Positions 51,101 through 62,948 are shown, counted from the stretch's first letter. The stretch is 64,000 nt of DNA from Chlorokybus atmophyticus (GCA_009103225.1 RHPI01003009.1:539354-603353); one strand, 5' to 3'. The notes: a model not told the origin generated them from the sequence alone. Made by a program: numbers and translations.

Positions 51101-53117
51101 GGCTGCACATAAAGAAGACGGCCCGACAACTCGCGCCAAGCGACTGCGCATGTCAAGTGATGCAAACAACAGCGTCGCTGCAAAGCGCCGGCGCATAGCA
51201 AAGCGGCGCAGCGACAGTCGAAGCGGAGGCTCGAGAAAAGCTACTGTCAGCATCCGATCACTGTCTGATGAAGCGACCGAGGCGAGTTCATTTCAATGTC
51301 TTGCATGCTTTGTGAGGTTCCCATTCAAGTTAATAAGCTGTGTGTATGTTGTCATCACCCGATTGTTGGCCTCTGCAGGCTCTGCAGAACTTGTTTGAGA
51401 AAACATGGTTCCCAACGCGGGAAGAGCAGGATGCAACGACCAAAAGCCTATCCATATCTCGTGAGTTGGTGAGTGCATGGGCATTGGTAGCATATGTGGT
51501 ACCGCGTGACATGTGTAACCACATGTGTGATGTCCTGTTGCACTTGTTGAGTGGGTGTGGTATGTGTGCAGATGATTAACTGGTTTAAGAATGCGCGAAG
51601 AAAGGCCAAGTATCACAACACCGCAAAGCAGCCGCCAGCTGAGGTGGAGACACCTGAACCAGCATCACCTCCTCAGACACGCACAACGGCTTTGAGCATA
51701 CGCTCCCTGTCAGAGGAGGCAACTGCGGTATGCAGTGTTCATGCAACTGGCTGCCTGTTGCAGCTGGCTGCTGCAACGTTCAGTGTCATACCATATGCAG
51801 CACTCGCACATTATGCACGCCTCAACACAAGTTGGTTACGATGACATCATGCAGGGTATGAAAGAAGTGTTTGAGAGTAAGTGGTTTCCAACCCGAGAAG
51901 AACAGGATGACATGGCCGACAAGTACTCCATTCCTCGTGAGCTGGTAAGCCACTCTTCTGCAAACAATATCTTGCACGAGCCTCTGTCTGCGACATAAGA
52001 CTGCAATTTGATGTCATTTCTGTGTCACCTTGACACTCAGCACATCAGCGGTTGTATGGCTTTCGTGGCCAATGCTGTATCTGATGGTTCGCTTGTCAAA
52101 AGCATAAGCACTCTTCCGCATGTTGTACTTGTTTCAGCGATGCATTCCCGTCCATCCCATGTAACTTGTTGTTGTTTGCTGTCGCAGGTGATCAACTGGT
52201 TCAAGAATGCACGGCGCAAAGCCAAAGACCTGGAGCAGAAGTTGCGCAAAAAGCATCGCAGCTCCAACCCGCCGACGCCCAGGTCAAAAAGCGAGCACAG
52301 CACAGAGCGGAAGCCCACAGCTGCACCAGAGAGTCTGCAGCCACCACAAATGTCTCCCGGGCGCATTGCGAGCATGCAACCACGCACACGAGGCGCTGTA
52401 CGCAAGGAGTCAGAGGAGCTGGAGGCCATAGAGAAGAGTGAGTTAGTCGCCAGTCCCAAGGCGCCCAAACGCAAGCGATCCCCGCAGAAGCCAGGAGCTA
52501 CCGCCCGCGCACTTGGCAAACGCCAGATAAAGGTCAAGGCGCCTTGGTCGCCGAATGAGAGCAGCGAGCAGCCTGTGAAGACAGATGATGCATTGGAGCA
52601 GCTATTGTCAGCCGCTAAGGCTGTTGCCACGGGCAAAGGCAGCAAGAAGCAGCTGACATTCTCCTCCGAGGAAGAGAAGGGAGCATCGCGCAAGCGGTCT
52701 GCAAGCAAGCAGCCTGATGTTGAAGCAGTGGCCAAACAGGGAAGGACTTCTTCCTCCACAGCCACACGCTCGGACTCTGAAGTAGAGGCAACAGAGGACC
52801 AGGCCCATGATGACAGCGATGTTCCTGAGGGAAGCGCAGCAACCCGAGAACCAAGCGGGAGCGTGCTTGATAAAGCAACTGCTGTCGACGATGCACCCAA
52901 GCGGGAGATTGAGGGACGCTTGCATGCTGCACCCGCGGACTTCAAAAGGCCTCAACAGCAGCCATCAGTGCTGAAAATGGAGGATGACAAGGCGACTGCA
53001 GACATGGTGGTCTCCCAGCAGACTGATTCAAGCGCAGTTGATAGTGCACATGACGCACCTGCGGGCCCAGCCAAGGAAAGCAGTATGCCGCCAGCTGAAC
53101 GTGCTATAGAAGGGTAG
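48102..53117 (+). CDS. PRHA/HAT3.1-like PHD-finger protein with two tandem homeodomains
   Basis: Twelve exons (48102-48594, 48698-49196, 49309-49474, 49690-49813, 49918-50030, 50175-50300, 50497-50796, 50907-51281, 51379-51468, 51572-51727, 51855-51944, 52188-53117) sum to 1,154 codons. The N terminus is Lys/Ala/Pro-rich, histone-H1-like, then KRLQHYWKNVARFKTHVRSQ and LRREAIHSLDKL-type helices. The PHD finger is residues 387-465 (NDLVLCDGECDRGYHQHC, DEGWLCPLCDIKVDC). An acidic stretch follows, then RERPRVDYHALNE and a basic region. Homeodomain 1 (about 722-778) ends MINWFKNARRKAK; homeodomain 2 (about 805-860) ends VINWFKNARRKAK. The tail is long, charged and disordered. Land-plant members have one homeodomain. 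Intron 8 starts with GC. Likely a nuclear chromatin reader and DNA-binding regulator. Confidence 0.93.
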
Positions 53118-53291
53118 TTTTTGAGTTTATTGTATAGAGGCTGCTTTGCTGTGTTTTGCTGGCTATTGTAGAGCACGCTAGCCAGCCACTTGCGCAGCCA
53201 ACGAACTTGCACTGCATAGGTAAGCCATGCACATGTCATGTTTGCACCTAAGCATATACTTCACCTTGCAGTCTTGTCGACCGTGGCTGTC

Positions 53292-53516
53292 CTATGCAGC
53301 GATGCACTTGCTGCATTTGCTTACAAAAGCCATTTGAGCTTTGTTATACATTTGCTGCAGCGTGAGACGAAGATCTTCTGGTAAGGACTCAGCGAGTTCG
53401 TCGTAGCAGGTAAGTTCCCGAACATACACATGCCCTTGTTGCCCCTCGACCTCCATGATGAAGTGTGTTTTCAATCGTTGTCCGATGGTGAGCGTGTGAG
53501 GTCCACGGCAACACAC
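53292..53516 (-). CDS. Short hypothetical ORF
   Basis: Open frame of 75 codons, with a plausible start at 53,456 (MEVEGQQGHVYVRELTCYDE) and ending SKCSKCIAA. The composition looks like protein (balanced charges, amphipathic ESLPEDLRLTLQQMYNKAQ), but there is no known domain and no clear partner exon. It could be a terminal exon. Confidence 0.35.
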   Translation of the reverse strand: MCCRGPHTLTIGQRLKTHFIMEVEGQQGHVYVRELTCYDELAESLPEDLRLTLQQMYNKAQMAFVSKCSKCIAA

Positions 53517-54669
53517 ATGTATATACGCACAAGAAGCAAGGCAGTAGAAGCACCAAAAATTACATTACGTTTACATATTGTAGTTGTTTTAGTCCAGGCC
53601 CATGGGGCTTTTTAATAAGAAGGCTTGTACTTCTTATTAAACTTTGGCGACTAAGAGTCTTTGAATGACGCAATCTTGCATAAATGGTGTAAAAATGGTG
53701 GTACAAATCTTGAGTGCAATACATATACGTACCGGTAGATAGATGCCATGATTGCATTGTGGTTTTGAACTTGAACCTAATGCATATGTCAATTGCTTGC
53801 AAATGTAAATGGTGCATGGTTACATGAAGATATGTACGCATTTGCAATGCAATCTTAAACTATGCTACAGCGTATTACTGTGATTGTAAGAGGGATTATG
53901 TTAGCGCTGCTTTATATCATAACATCGGTTGTGTCATGGTGATGACCCTCGGCACGCACTCCTTCCTCACACCCCTTGTGCGCTCACACCAGCATTATGA
54001 GTGGTTAAACCAGATCACCAGGAGTCGGACATCGTGACAAGACCCATCGACACCGCTCTTCGGTGTCAGCCAATAAGGACAAGAGTAGTGGCGGCCGCCG
54101 ACATCGACAGCTTCCTTAAGCAACCTTTAGAGAATTAGTCGGTAGTAAGTTGCAAGTAAGCGGACTAGCGTAGAAGCGGCGGCGTTCCTTCTAAGACTTT
54201 GGAAAGTCACCATTAGATAAGGTGAACCGCGTGCATGCACGCTGCCTTATGTAAGAGTTGAACTTGTAAGAGCTGTTGCCCAAACTCCTTGCTATATACC
54301 TTTTGCTCCGCTACTGCCTTGCCCTGGGTGCTCTATCTCTCTCTTGCATTGTTGTATTAAACTCGTGGCGATGCCACCGCCCCGTTGCCTGCGGACTGCA
54401 TCCTCCTCTGCCTAACACGGTACTCTGCATGCCTTGCACACCCACAATCGCGGTTGTAGGCATCCACTAGCTTGCTGTTTGGTGAGTGCTTGCAGCACGT
54501 AAACTCGCCTTAGCAAACTTGAGTCACTCAAATTTCATGTGTGACGGTCACACATGAACATACTTGCATGACTGATGAGCGCTTGTCCATATTCATCCTG
54601 ATCTAAGAAGCTTGATCTAAGAAGCTTGTTGACTTGCAACTTACTCCACAGCACATAGTCATCACTTAA
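53517..54669. other. Non-coding flank, possible LTR-like sequence
   Basis: AT-rich to 53,930; then 53,940-54,470 has retroelement-like features (CTATATA box at 54,291-54,297, pyrimidine tract, no ORF). No second copy is present in the window, so I cannot confirm an LTR. Confidence 0.3.
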
Positions 54670-57472
54670 GGTGTTTGTGTGTGTTTTGCCTTGTTCGTGT
54701 TTGTTGCGTGCGTGTGCATGCGTCTTTGAAGCCAAGGGCTCAGCTGGGGAACCCGGTAAGCAAGAACACAGAGGGTGGAGGCGAGCTGATCCTGCTACCA
54801 CGCTAGCGGTTTTCACTCCAGCACCTCCCTCCTCGACAGACGAAGGAGTGGGTGACCACAACCCACCAGTCACTGCAGCCTTCCTACCTCCTTCTCATTG
54901 CGACCCCAATTTCGGAAGTGAAGAAGACATGGCTGCCCCCAGCGGCAACCGAGGCAGCAATGGAAGCAGCGGCAGCGGAAGGAAGCTGGTGTTCACGGAA
55001 GCAGTCGGCTCCATCTCATTGAAGGGCTGGCTCAGCCGCTTCAACTCCATTATCTTAGCGGTGAAGGTATGAGCCCGAAATAGCTGGATGACAAGCAGAA
55101 GTTCATCCACGCTGCAGAGTATTTAGATGACGTCGTGATAGCTGTGTGGCACAAGGTTGCCTCTGTTCATGAGCTTTTGGAAGACGAGATACCGCTGCGC
55201 TCCGGCTCCTCCCAGAGTCCCACTGTCTCTGCTGTGGAACGACTGGGTGCCCCGCGCGCATTGCCCCAAGCTGATGTACGCGTTACTCGAGCGCCACCAT
55301 CCACCCGCACGGAAGCCACTGCTACCAGCAGCAGTGCCTCGGGCACCACCTCCACTGCCACCATTGCACCTTGCGTGCCTCCGATAATGCAGGAAGATGA
55401 GACCACTGAGGCTTATGGCCAGCAATACAGTGCTGCAGTCGCCGCTTACGCCCTCACATTGGCAGCAGCTTCTCCTGCCATAGCACCTCCTGCAGCTTGT
55501 CTTTCACCAGCTGAGAAGGACGTCTCCACCTTGGCAGCACTCTCACCATGGGCAAGCTTGGTTCTTCGCCTGAGCCAATGCGTTCCCGCTTACACCATTG
55601 AGAATGCACAAGACCTCATCAAGTTGAGGAGGAGACGCAAATCCAGTTCTACGAGCGCATTGCTAATCTGGTTGAGGACACCACCCTTAACGAGATGCCT
55701 TTCCTCAATCCTTATCATTTGGCACGTGTGTATGTGGAGAACCTTGATCCACCCCTGCAAGCCTTTGAAGGCTGACCGTGTGGCGAAGCCAACTACACCA
55801 GTGCGGGGCTTACATGCGCGCTGGCGGGAAGATTTGGTTCCAGAGCAGGCTCTTTTTGAAAGCTTAGCGGCCTGGCGCATCGCACTAGCAGCCCTGGCCC
55901 AGCCTCCGCCTCTGCGCCTCCCAAGCACACTCGCTCTGCCCATGCGGTTGAGTAGAGGACAGCTCCTCTCGACCCTATCACAGGTGCGGCAAAAAGGGCA
56001 CTTCATCTGAGTATGTACGATGCCACGCGCTAATGCCCTTTGCGGTTGCTCCGGCGTGGAGAGACATCTCGAGGTCGGTTTTTACACGCTGCATCCAGTG
56101 TTGAGAGAAAGTCTGAAGGCAAAAACCTCTTCAGTCGGCACTGACGCCGACTACAAATGAAACAACAACAACAACAAGTGGAAGGGCAAGGGCAAGCCCG
56201 GCCCCTTCAACAGCGGTAAAGCCGTGGGCAAGCATAAACGCAAAATTGCCTCTGTCGTCCGAGGCACCACCAGCCTTCACAGTGAGCGCAATGGGCTTCT
56301 CGCAGAAATCGTGGATGTACGCAACCGAAGAGATGAGCTAAAGGACCTCCTATATTGCGATCGGTACACCGCCTGCACTGCCACCCGCTTCACACGATTG
56401 ATGGGTGCCACGCGCCGCTCTCCTCCTCGCTCTCCTCTTAGCTTACCACCTTACCCACCCCCTAGCCAGTCTCCTTCACCACCGTCGCAACGGCCACGGG
56501 CTGGTCCACCACCGCTGTAACCACTCCAGCTCCCACAGCTGAAACCACACCAGCTCCTTCACCGAAGCAGCTGCAGGAGTAACGACAAGCTAAATGGCAT
56601 ATGGCCATGTTCACTATCCGCCCATTGCGGGCCCCTGCAGTCACACCTCCCGATCTGCAGGAGTTTCGCCAAGCTGCATGGCAAAACGCATTACAAGCTG
56701 TTCGCCACCAACCCCGTTAGTTGACACATTTACCTCCCTCCCACACGGACTTTATTGCCAGTGTTGAGGCATCCGAATCGATGGGGCCAGTTGCAAGTGG
56801 AATGGCGCAACCTTGTTAGAGGCTGCGCCCCACATCAAGACTTACCGAAAAATGATGAGGAATTTTTTGATTGGTCCCATAAGTTTGCCAAGCAGTTGGC
56901 CCTGGCCTACTGCCCCGCACCCCTCACCCCAGCGGACGAGGCAGCCCTCAACGCCTAGGTCGAACGGTCGGATTTATTCACAACCAGTACTACCGAACCA
57001 GGTTTAAGGACCCTCGTGATGATTTCGAGGACGTGCTCGAAAGCTTCCTCATCTCGCAAGTTGCGAGATGAGGACGCGCGCAGTTTGAAGCACGCCATCG
57101 CGGGACGGGTGTGCGAGCTGTGCAGCCTTGTGCACCTAGTTGCAGCTGGTCAGGTGTCCGCTCAACAGCAGATACAGTTAAATGGCCACTTAGACTTGCG
57201 CGACTGGATGATATATTGGGTGCTTAACGGTTTGCGAATGCATGCGGATCGCGACTACGAGCCGCCCAATGAGCTGTCAGCATTAACGGAGCAATGGCTG
57301 ATTGTCTTGGCCATACGGCCGCACATGTACCATCCCAGTCTCCCTGACCCACCACAATCGGCATTCAATTTTACAGCACCCATTATGCTGCACCACACCA
57401 TGGCACAGTTCGAGGATCATGCACGTGAGTTAACATTTGATTCAGAGTACGTAAGCAGGCACCCAATGCGAT
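54670..57472 (+). mobile_element. Degenerate gag-like retroelement remnant
   Basis: Broken plus-strand frames. 54,930-55,070 (MAAPSGNRGSNG...LKGWLSRFNSIILAV) is followed by stops. Around 55,620-55,770 a frame reads EEETQIQFYERIANLVEDTT and YHLARVYVENLDPPLQAFEG, the pattern of a retrotransposon gag core. Around 55,970 a half zinc-knuckle (HRCGKKGHF-type) appears in shifted frame. 56,755-57,472 holds another broken frame (DEEFFDWSHKFAKQLALAYC, DLRDWMIYWVLNGLRMHADR). No RT or integrase found here. Probably an inactivated, non-autonomous or fragmented element. Confidence 0.5.
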
Positions 57473-57951
57473 AACCTCCACCACCGCCAACACCATTGTG
57501 TATGCCTACACCAGCAGCGGCCAATGCCTTGCAGCAGCTGCTTGTCAACGCGCCAGCCACCCTGCACGATCTGCAAATGTATACACGAGCAACTGCGCAA
57601 TCCAAGCTGCGCAACACACTGCCTGACGTTTTTTTACCATGAATGGTCCATACCTCTAGACTAGGATTTTCCTCAGTTAATTCAAATCGACGAACCATAG
57701 ACGGTCAACACATTCTTCGTCGACAATCGCACCATGTTGCGCCATTTATAGCCGGCGGCACCGGCCACGCCTGACCTGCGGTGCATGAGGCCGCAGCAAT
57801 CCCCGCGGTGGTACTGAAACGATTAGTCATGAACAAGCATATGGTGGGCAATACCCGTCGGCGACAACTATTGGCCGGCGAGTTGCTTATAACAGTTAAC
57901 ATAAGTCGTTAATGTTAATAGTTAGGGTCGAAGTAGCACACGTGTCAAGCA

Positions 57952-58934
57952 ATGAATGTAGTTGCGGCCGTCACCTCAACGGCAGCGTTGCTAGCGACGC
58001 CGCCGAAAGTTTGCGGAAAGTTTGGGAGAGCAAGAACGATGCCGCAAAAGACATTGAAGAATCGGCCTGCGGCTGCTGGCGGGCAGCGCGGCCGGAAGGA
58101 AGCGGCCGCTGGAGCCGCGCAGCCTGAGAAGGCCGCAGAGCAGGCCACTGGAGGTACGGCCGATGAGGGGCAAAACAGCGCGGCCGACAAGAGGCGTGCT
58201 CTGAAGGCTAGGCCTACGCAGCCTGCCCCTATAGCTACGCAGCAGGTGCCGCTGCCGAAGTCACGTGCAGCTGGCGCAGGGCGTGACGCCGTGACGCGGG
58301 AGCAGGGCGTGACTTTGGAAGACAGCCCTCAGAGCTCGTTGTGAAGCTGCCCAAGGTGCCGCCGTCGCCGCAGCAGAGGGGAGGCATTATCATCTGAGGA
58401 GGAAGAGGAGGTGATGAAGAAGAAGCACAAGAACAAGAAGAACAAGAAGAAGAAGGCTTTCACACACAAAAAGAAACACACGTCCTCTTCATCATCGACT
58501 TCATCATTGTCATCGAGCTCATCTCTAAATGATGACAGCTCCGACTCTTCTGCCCAGCATTCAACATGCTTCAAGAAGACTGGCTTCACCAAGCGCCTGT
58601 CGAGAAATACGGAGACGTATGCATTGTGGGAAGAGCACCGCTCGCGCAAACTCTCACTTGGCGTGCAAGCTTGCTTGAGGCAATCGGTCGCACCCTTTTC
58701 ACAGGTCCGCCAGTGTCGCAGATGGTAGCATTTCTCTATCAGATGCTGCTCACGCATGTGCACGGTAGCTTGGACTTCGCAACAACCTTTGCGTCGGGGG
58801 CGCGTGGTATCATCAATGATGCCCGCATCAACCGCGACAAGGAAGACAAGATCATCCGCCGTCTCACCAAGCTTGCCAACACCTTTCAAGGCAAACCGGC
58901 TTTGCAGAAGGCAAAGAAATCCGCTCCTCTATAA
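57952..58934 (+). pseudogene. DIRS-like element gag, frame-broken
   Basis: 57,952-58,344 encodes an Ala/Arg/Gln-rich basic N terminus. After the TGA the same frame resumes at 58,411 with Lys- and Ser-rich runs (SSSSSTSSLSSSSSLNDD). From about 58,560 the other frame carries a helical capsid-like stretch (VSQMVAFLYQMLLTHVHGSL, IINDARINRDKEDKIIRRLT) to TAA at 58,934. One stop and at least one frame change. Confidence 0.5.
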
Positions 58935-59079
58935 GTTCACTTGTTGTTTGCAAGCTGATGTTGTTAACTTGGTCAATCACCACATTCGTTGCAAGTGTTG
59001 GCACTGTCGTAAGTGCACAGTAAGCACCGCGATGCGCAGCGACTACAGGCCATGTGCAATGCACACAAGATACAGAGAG

Positions 59080-59460
59080 TGCACAATGTGCAATCATCAA
59101 GTTGCACAATGTGCGCATCACCTGTTCTCATGGCTGCACACAATGTGCATGCATCCCTTGGTTAGTCATAAAGCCGCACAATGTGCGCATGCATCGCACA
59201 TAGCGTCTGCTCGCAAGGCTGCACACAATGTGCACGCAGCCCTTGGTTGGTTTAGCTACAAGTCACGCACGGCCAAACGCAATGTGCATGCAGCCCTTTG
59301 TTGGTTAAGCTACAAGTTACGCATGCAGTGCTCATTGTTGGCAATTCTTAACTTGTTGCAACATGAAAGGGCGGAGTGCGCATCCGTGCCTCTGCAAGCT
59401 ACACACAATGTGCATGCAGCACTGCAGCATCGATGTTGCACACGACACATTGTGCGCGTG
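59080..59460. repeat. Cluster of GCACAATGTGC-type palindromic words
   Basis: At least seven forward copies of (G)CACAATGTGC or CGCAATGTGCATGC and one inverted copy (GACACATTGTGCG) lie at irregular 25-120-base spacing between the gag block and the RGG block. The surrounding phrase GCAGCCCTTGGTTGGTT...AGCTACAAG occurs twice (59,236-59,262 and 59,290-59,314). Confidence 0.75.
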
Positions 59461-59469
59461 CAGGCGCTC

Positions 59470-59650
59470 AGTCGCCGAAGAGGGCAATACCCAATCTCAG
59501 CGTGGCCGCGGTCGTGGTGGCTATGGCCGCGGTGGTCGTGGTGGTTACGGTCGCGGAGGTGGCTATTACCATCAGCAGGCTGCACCCGCTCCACAGGAAG
59601 CATACTATGTCCCCGTGCAAGAGCAGCCACACCTAGCATTGCAGCAGTGA
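59470..59650 (+). pseudogene. RGG-box nucleic-acid-binding tail of the element's gag
   Basis: The open frame reads RG/GYGRGG repeats (SQRGRGRGGYGRGGRGGYGR) then a Pro/Gln-rich end (YYVPVQEQPHLALQQ) and TGA. RGG tracts bind RNA. Its position after the capsid-like block suggests it was the gag C terminus, possibly joined by splicing over the repeat cluster. Confidence 0.5.
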
Positions 59651-60359
59651 GTGATGCTGTCAGTACAGCTGCGAGTACTTATAGTCCTGTAGTAGTGCAT
59701 GCCGAGAGATGCAGGTGATGGTGTGTATCATGGTAATGCGCAAGCGCGCGTGTATGCATGTATGCGCGCAGCTGCGCATGTCTGAAGCATGTACTGTAGT
59801 GTGCCATAAGTGCAGCTCGCAGATGACGTTATGCTATGTGCATGATGCACAGCTGTATGTAACCAGACGGGCACATTTCGCATAGCTGAAGCTAACGGTG
59901 AATTTAAGCATGGTATCATTGACCTGCATGTGCGCAGATATGGCACATCTACAGAACTGGTCGCTATTAGTGACATATGTGACGATGACTTCAGGCAAGC
60001 AGAGTGGGAACCTGCAATGCCAACGTTGGCAGTGGACCCTTAATTCCCACCAGAGCACATTGATGTGATTTTACAAGTGCAACACTGTGCTGCGAGCGTA
60101 CCTGCTGCCCAGCAACAAAACGACAGTTGTTCCACATATGCGGAGTTGTCGCAAGCGTCAAATTTTCTTAGAAGAATGTCCTGACTCTGCAAGCCAATGG
60201 GCAGAGCAGCTGCGCAGTGAAACTCTGGATGCGGAGAACTTTATGGCATCCTATTTGCAGCAACGGCTTACAGCATGGACCACTTGATTTCAATTGACGA
60301 TGCAAAGCAAGAAGACATTTGTGCGTGATTGGTTGCGTTACGGGTATCGCCTTTAATGG

Positions 60360-61300
60360 GTGGGCACTCAAGCATCGGATCGACGCAAATGGGAAGAAGT
60401 ACGTGCGCTGTTGAATGCCAAAGGCTTCGGTGTTAATGATATTACAACTATGCTGTCACGCAATACCCCAACACCAGTTGTGTTCCGAAATCGCAAGTCC
60501 GCCACAACACATCGCGATTACGTGATAGACAAATTGGCAAATTTGATGAAAATAGAAGCAATCTCTGTTGTGGAAGCGCATGGCGTGGCGGTAGTCACTG
60601 GCATAGGTGTGGTCGAGCGGAAAAAAGGTTTGAGGCGCATTATGGATTTGAGGTATGTCAACCTCTTTTGCACCACATTCCCTTGCGGTATGAGCGATTG
60701 CGAGATGTTTTATTGTAGACCAAGCGCCATTTTTAGCAAGTGACAGCAGATATAAAGTTGGGTTATCATTATGTGCCCATTCATGAGGACAGCAAGCCTT
60801 ATTTGGCTTTGCGAGTTGTTAGAGTTACATACAGATGGAATGTACTGCCATTCAACCTGAATCAAGCATGCTGGTAGTTTACGCCCTTAATGTCAACTGT
60901 CTTCACGCCTTTGCGGGCAATGGGATTTTCTTGCCTTGCCTACATTGACATGCACTTTAGCCATTCCAATCGTTGGCATTTATGGTGGCGCATTTGCTGC
61001 GTACTGCATCTGTTCCAGACGCTTGGCATATATATTTCTGTGAAAAAAAGCCAATTGTGGCTGGAGCAAATGGTGCAGTTGTTGGGTCTGCTGGTAGACA
61101 CAGTGACCGGCTCTTTTGCCATACCTTCAAGCAAGCTGGTCAAGCTATTGCAGCTGATGAAAGAATTGGCAAAGGCTCCTACATTGAAGAAGCGTTACCT
61201 GGCACGCATTGCTGGCAAATTGATCGCATTGAAGCTAGCATTTGCACCTGCAAGCATTTATGCTTGCCAGTTGATGCGTCTCGCGTTGGCCACGAATGCA
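60360..61300 (+). pseudogene. DIRS-type reverse transcriptase, inactive
   Basis: The fingers and palm are recognisable: KKGLRRIMDLRYVNLF, ADIKLGYHYVPI, WNVLPFNLNQACW then TAG, FTPLRAMGFSCLAYIDM, LGIYISVKKSQLWLEQMVQL and LGLLVDTVTGSFAIPSSKLV. The catalytic motif is YIDM instead of YxDD, a stop lies at 60,878-60,880, and a frame change lies near 60,740. Confidence 0.8.
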
Positions 61301-61399
61301 TGGGACGACACTGTGAGTGATATGAACGCCTTATGGCAATTTATGATTCGACTGCTGCTGGCTTGCAAACCTGTAATGGCAATGCTTGGTGGAAGCCCC

Positions 61400-62082
61400 C
61401 AGTGCGGCTTGAGCTGCATGTGGATGCTTCAGGTACAATTGGTTGGGGGGCGACAGGGCCTTGGCCTCGCATGGCAGGCAACTTCAAGCCTGAGCATATG
61501 TCACTGTCTTCGGCCGTGAAGGAGGCACTAGCTTATGTGCAAGCGTTCACTGAAGTGGCGTGCACGCAGATTTCTAGCATTGTACAGTGCGCATTGTTGG
61601 CAATTGTCAACCGGCGATTCAAGTATGCTAAACAAGCTGTCTGCTTTGGAGCCTCACATGCTGCAGGCTTTACATCGGTTATGGTCTCTGTGCTAGGAGC
61701 GCGATATTGCTGACTTGTGTGTGGCGCTCGTGTGATGCGCTGCGCGATGCGGACGCATTGTCCAAGTTCATTGATAGAGGGGATGGCACTGACCGCGGAC
61801 GCAACTGCGCTGTTACAGCAGCATGTTGGACGCTTTACATTGGATTGTTTTGCGGCTGATTGGAACAGCAAAGCCTCTGCTTATTTCAGCTACATGCACA
61901 TGCCTGGAAGCTTGAGAAATGCTCTAACTACCAACTGGCGTGATGTTGTTAAACGCTTGGGAGGTGGCTTTGTTTGGTGTCATCCGCCATTGGCTCTCCT
62001 GCATGAAGCCATAGCGTTACTGCTGTATTACCAGATGCCAGCTGTGGTGTTGGTGCTTGAATGGCACTCTGCTGCGTGGTGA
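61400..62082 (+). pseudogene. RNase H and methyltransferase-like domain of the DIRS element
   Basis: 61,405-61,560 reads VRLELHVDASGTIGWGATGP and an SSAVKEALAYVQAF helix (RNase H-like). 61,800-62,080 reads GRFTLDCFAADWNSKASAYF, then WRDVVKRLGGGFVWCHPPLA and VVLVLEWHSAAW, matching the DIRS methyltransferase-like pattern (D-x-FA, W/C-x-PP). The two parts lie in different frames. Confidence 0.65.
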
Positions 62083-62108
62083 CCAGTGTTCCGCAACTGG
62101 CAGTTTGC

Positions 62109-62948
62109 TTAGTGAGTGCCTGTGTTGCTTTGGGGCATTGGGTAAGCGTACCTTTCGTGTAAATAACGGTGCATGATGGCAGATCTTCTCCATGTGCTTT
62201 GAGCATGTATTTCTTCTAGAGTAACACCAGCATGGAAGGCGCTTTGAGCGGCACCACGCCTGAAAGAGTGCAACCCCAGGTGAGGCCTATATATGCCACA
62301 TGCCTTGCAACAGCGCACAACCGCATGGTATGCATAATTGCTAGACATGTTATGCTCTTCCCACTTTGACCTATTCTTGGCAACAGGCCGAAATAGAGGA
62401 CCAGCCGTGATGGCGAAGCAGCTTCCGCGACAGTAGGTTAGATAGGCATATAGCACTTCAGGGAACTTTACAGGCAGACTACTGCTGCACACTTGTATGC
62501 TAGGTGCACCTCCGGTGCTGCAGTTCTAGAGATGTGTGACAGTGGCCATCAGCCTGGAACCTGCCACATGTATCTAGTGCATCTGTAAGCGCGCACCTTC
62601 ACCACCCCGTTGCCATGTGCACCATAGGTATACACAAAGTGCATAGTCGCGGCAGAGCACCGCCTTGTCACATGTGACCATCAATGGCGGAGGTATGGTA
62701 CACAGCTGCTGCTGGAAGTATTGGATCAGCACGCGCATGTCGTTAATTGCCGATGGCACAGCAGCAATAGGTTGAACGTCTTGCCGAGCAGCAAACTTGG
62801 CATACCCTTGACGGAACTCGCGCACGTCCATGGACAGAATCGGGTTCCCTGTAGACATGTTGCTATCCCAAGGGCTGATGCGTCCTAGCATTCTGAACGA
62901 GCATGTGAGATGTGAGATCACATTGTTCAGTGTAGTGCTGGAGATCAT
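62109..62948 (-). pseudogene. Tyrosine recombinase of the DIRS-like element, opposite strand, split by stops
   Basis: The N-terminal part 62,948-62,574 ends RDYALCVYLWCTWQRGGEGA, including the first catalytic Arg region. The C-terminal part 62,492-62,109 reads LGLHSFRRGAAQSAFHAGVT (H-x2-RR), STWRRSAIMHRYLH with the candidate Tyr nucleophile. At least one stop separates the halves. It is antisense to the RT, as described for some PAT-like elements of volvocine algae (from memory). Confidence 0.8.

Larger units (their letters stand above)
57912..62948 (+). mobile_element. Degenerate DIRS/PAT-like tyrosine-recombinase retrotransposon
   Basis: Left to right: gag-like ORFs (57,952-58,934), RGG-box segment (to 59,650), reverse transcriptase (60,360-61,300), RNase H and methyltransferase-like domain (61,400-62,082), then a tyrosine recombinase read from the minus strand (62,948-62,109). 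RT plus tyrosine recombinase, and no DDE integrase, is the mark of the DIRS order. Several stops and frame changes, plus loss of a catalytic RT Asp, show it is dead. Exact ends (split direct or inverted repeats) were not found. Confidence 0.8.
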
